Part shown: piece after piece, positions 11,020-12,132 of the stretch
How positions within the stretch are numbered: the first letter of the stretch is position 1
Layout: the number at the start of each line of letters is the position of its first letter
Origin: Cyanobacteria bacterium OH_PDB_112
GTDB lineage: Bacteria > Cyanobacteriota > Vampirovibrionia > Gastranaerophilales > CAJFVJ01
NCBI GenBank assembly: GCA_023457295.1
Contig: JAEWLZ010000241.1
Span: 1 to 12,132 of the forward strand
Direction: 5' to 3'
Length of the DNA stretch: 12,132 nucleotides
Position numbers and translations under genes: made by a program
Notes under the pieces: model-generated
What the model was told of the DNA's origin: nothing
The model's database searches: none
What the model saw: only the letters and a program-made list of their open reading frames with translations

Positions 11020-11041
11020 AATATAATAAAGCTTTATATTA
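11020..11041. repeat. Imperfect inverted repeat around AAAGCTTT at the GH35-like gene's stop
   Basis: The plus strand reads AATATAATAAAGCTTTATATT, an AT-rich near-palindrome centred on AAAGCTTT with a small bulge. It includes the TAA stop of the GH35-like gene and lies in the 48-base gap before the small gene. It lacks a following U-tract on the minus strand, so it is not a clear terminator; it may be an mRNA 3' structure or chance in AT-rich DNA. Confidence 0.3.
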
Positions 11042-12132
11042 GTTTATTTCCACGCAATGGAAGTTTTTAAAACTTCCAAGTTCAATATTTATAGATTTTT
11101 CGTTAAATTTGTCAGGATTTGCTTTTTGGTTTTCTTCTGATTTAAGCCATATAACAAGAGAAAGTTTGTTATATTTATCTATAAAACTATCCATAAGATA
11201 AAATTTATTTTGAGGACCAAGACTTTTTATGTATCTTCCGATTTTTTGACCGTTTAGATAAATAGTCGCACGGTTGAAAGGAGCGTTTTCAAAAGACAAA
11301 TAAAGAGGCGAGTAGCTCATTTTTTTGTGAAAAGTAAAATCCATTTCAACATATTGCATATAATGATTTTCGGCATCTTCCAAAATTTCCAAATCGTGCC
11401 AGTTTTCATCTTTTGGAGTTAATCCGCCTTTTATTTTCCAAATAAGGTTTTTTTGAGGAACTGTTTTAAAGGACAACAGCCCTCGAGGAAGATTGGTGTC
11501 ATTGCTGAAGCCTTTATCGAATCCTAAATTTTGAATTAGTATTGTTAGTTCATTTTTCTCTTTGAATAAACTTAAATCAGGTTTTATAGTCAGATATTCT
11601 TCACGTTCGTAAAGATGTTCGTAGCAATAGCTGTTGTGTTCGAAAATTTGTTGGTGGTTTAAATAAATTGCAAAACAATGTTTAGCACAGATTTCAAATT
11701 CCTCTAAAACACCTTCAAAAGTGGTTTTGTACCAAATAAATTCGTTGTAGATTTCATTTGTGAAAGAATCCGTTGATTCTTTTGATATTTTCCATTCAGC
11801 TTCTTCAAAAGGTATATCAATTTCTTTTGCACAGTATGCACTTTTGAATTTTGTTATTTCAAAATGAGGTTTTTTTTCATCAAATTCTATTGATTGTTCG
11901 CCCCATTTTTCAAGATTATAAGTTTTTATAACAGTACTTTCTGATACGGCTATTTCATTTTTTTGTTCCCATAAAAAATCTGCTCCAAAAATAAATTTAT
12001 TATCTAAAATCCAGGTTTTATCAGAAGTTTCCTGATTTACAAATAAAAATTCTGTTGTTTTTCCGTTTTTTGAGAAAGAAACTTTTTTAAGATTTAAATA
12101 TTCGTTATTTTCAAGGCTAAGTACTGTTGTCC
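11039..12132 (-). CDS. GH35 beta-galactosidase-like protein, C-terminal domains (5' end beyond window)
   Basis: The minus-strand frame is open from the right edge to the TAA at 11041-11039, giving the last 363 residues of a larger protein; the TTG at 11476 is internal. The visible part is built of beta-sandwich/jelly-roll domains that resemble the C-terminal region of fungal-type GH35 beta-galactosidases. Matches in order are FIWYKTTFEG (around visible residue 133), ELTILIQNLGFDKGF (194-208) followed by LPRGLLS and LIWKIKGGL, and TIYLNGQKIGRY with SLGPQ (289-307), equivalent to the fungal VNGYQYGKY and GPQ segments. GH35 enzymes remove terminal beta-linked galactose from glycans. The catalytic TIM barrel with its two glutamates would lie upstream, outside the window, so activity and secretion cannot be judged. 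Two tryptophan-containing sandwich domains could bind carbohydrate. The gene is more AT-rich in appearance than the rpo genes. A related GH2-like or other accessory-domain protein is the main alternative. Confidence 0.72.
   Translation of the reverse strand, partial: TTVLSLENNEYLNLKKVSFSKNGKTTEFLFVNQETSDKTWILDNKFIFGADFLWEQKNEIAVSESTVIKTYNLEKWGEQSIEFDEKKPHFEITKFKSAYCAKEIDIPFEEAEWKISKESTDSFTNEIYNEFIWYKTTFEGVLEEFEICAKHCFAIYLNHQQIFEHNSYCYEHLYEREEYLTIKPDLSLFKEKNELTILIQNLGFDKGFSNDTNLPRGLLSFKTVPQKNLIWKIKGGLTPKDENWHDLEILEDAENHYMQYVEMDFTFHKKMSYSPLYLSFENAPFNRATIYLNGQKIGRYIKSLGPQNKFYLMDSFIDKYNKLSLVIWLKSEENQKANPDKFNEKSINIELGSFKNFHCVEIN

Noticed and set aside
11039..11476. A separate 145-residue protein starting at the TTG at 11476
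   Set aside because: The frame stays open upstream to 12132 with continuous GH35-like sequence, so the TTG is an internal Leu codon.

Overview
The window looks like a piece of an AT-rich chromosome from a non-photosynthetic relative of the cyanobacteria, most plausibly a gut-type Melainabacteria/Vampirovibrionia (Gastranaerophilales-like) organism. The main clue is an RNA polymerase largest subunit split into separate rpoC1 and rpoC2 genes at the cyanobacterial break point, with a very large insertion in the RpoC2 trigger loop, as in cyanobacteria and plastids. The downstream genes (an anaerobe-type hybrid-cluster protein relative and a GH35-type glycosidase) suggest an anaerobic, sugar-using lifestyle. 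The lineage is an inference from gene structure; no rRNA or other marker is present.

Layout. Bases 1-8839 (+ strand) hold the tail of an rpoB-rpoC1-rpoC2 operon with 29-base gaps between genes. rpoB is cut by the left edge. A strong stem-loop terminator at 8867-8903 closes the operon. A single gene at 8982-10622 (+) encodes a 546-residue homologue of hybrid-cluster protein (Hcp, 'hydroxylamine reductase'). It keeps the N-terminal four-cysteine cluster site but has lost most ligands of the hybrid Fe-S-O cluster. On the minus strand, the C-terminal 363 residues of a fungal-type GH35 beta-galactosidase-like protein enter from the right edge (12132-11039). Then comes a small gene of unknown function (10990-10619) whose well-placed GTG start is followed by an in-frame UGA at codon 9. 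This small gene meets the Hcp-like gene tail to tail, the two stop codons sharing a TTAA.

How it works together. Beta, gamma (RpoC1) and beta-prime (RpoC2) assemble with alpha and omega into the core transcription enzyme. RpoC1 supplies the Mg-binding NADFDGD loop, and RpoC2 supplies the bridge helix and trigger loop. The genes after the terminator look unrelated to transcription. The most novel items are the Hcp-like protein without a normal hybrid-cluster site, the in-frame UGA in the small gene, and the acidic inserts in RpoC2.
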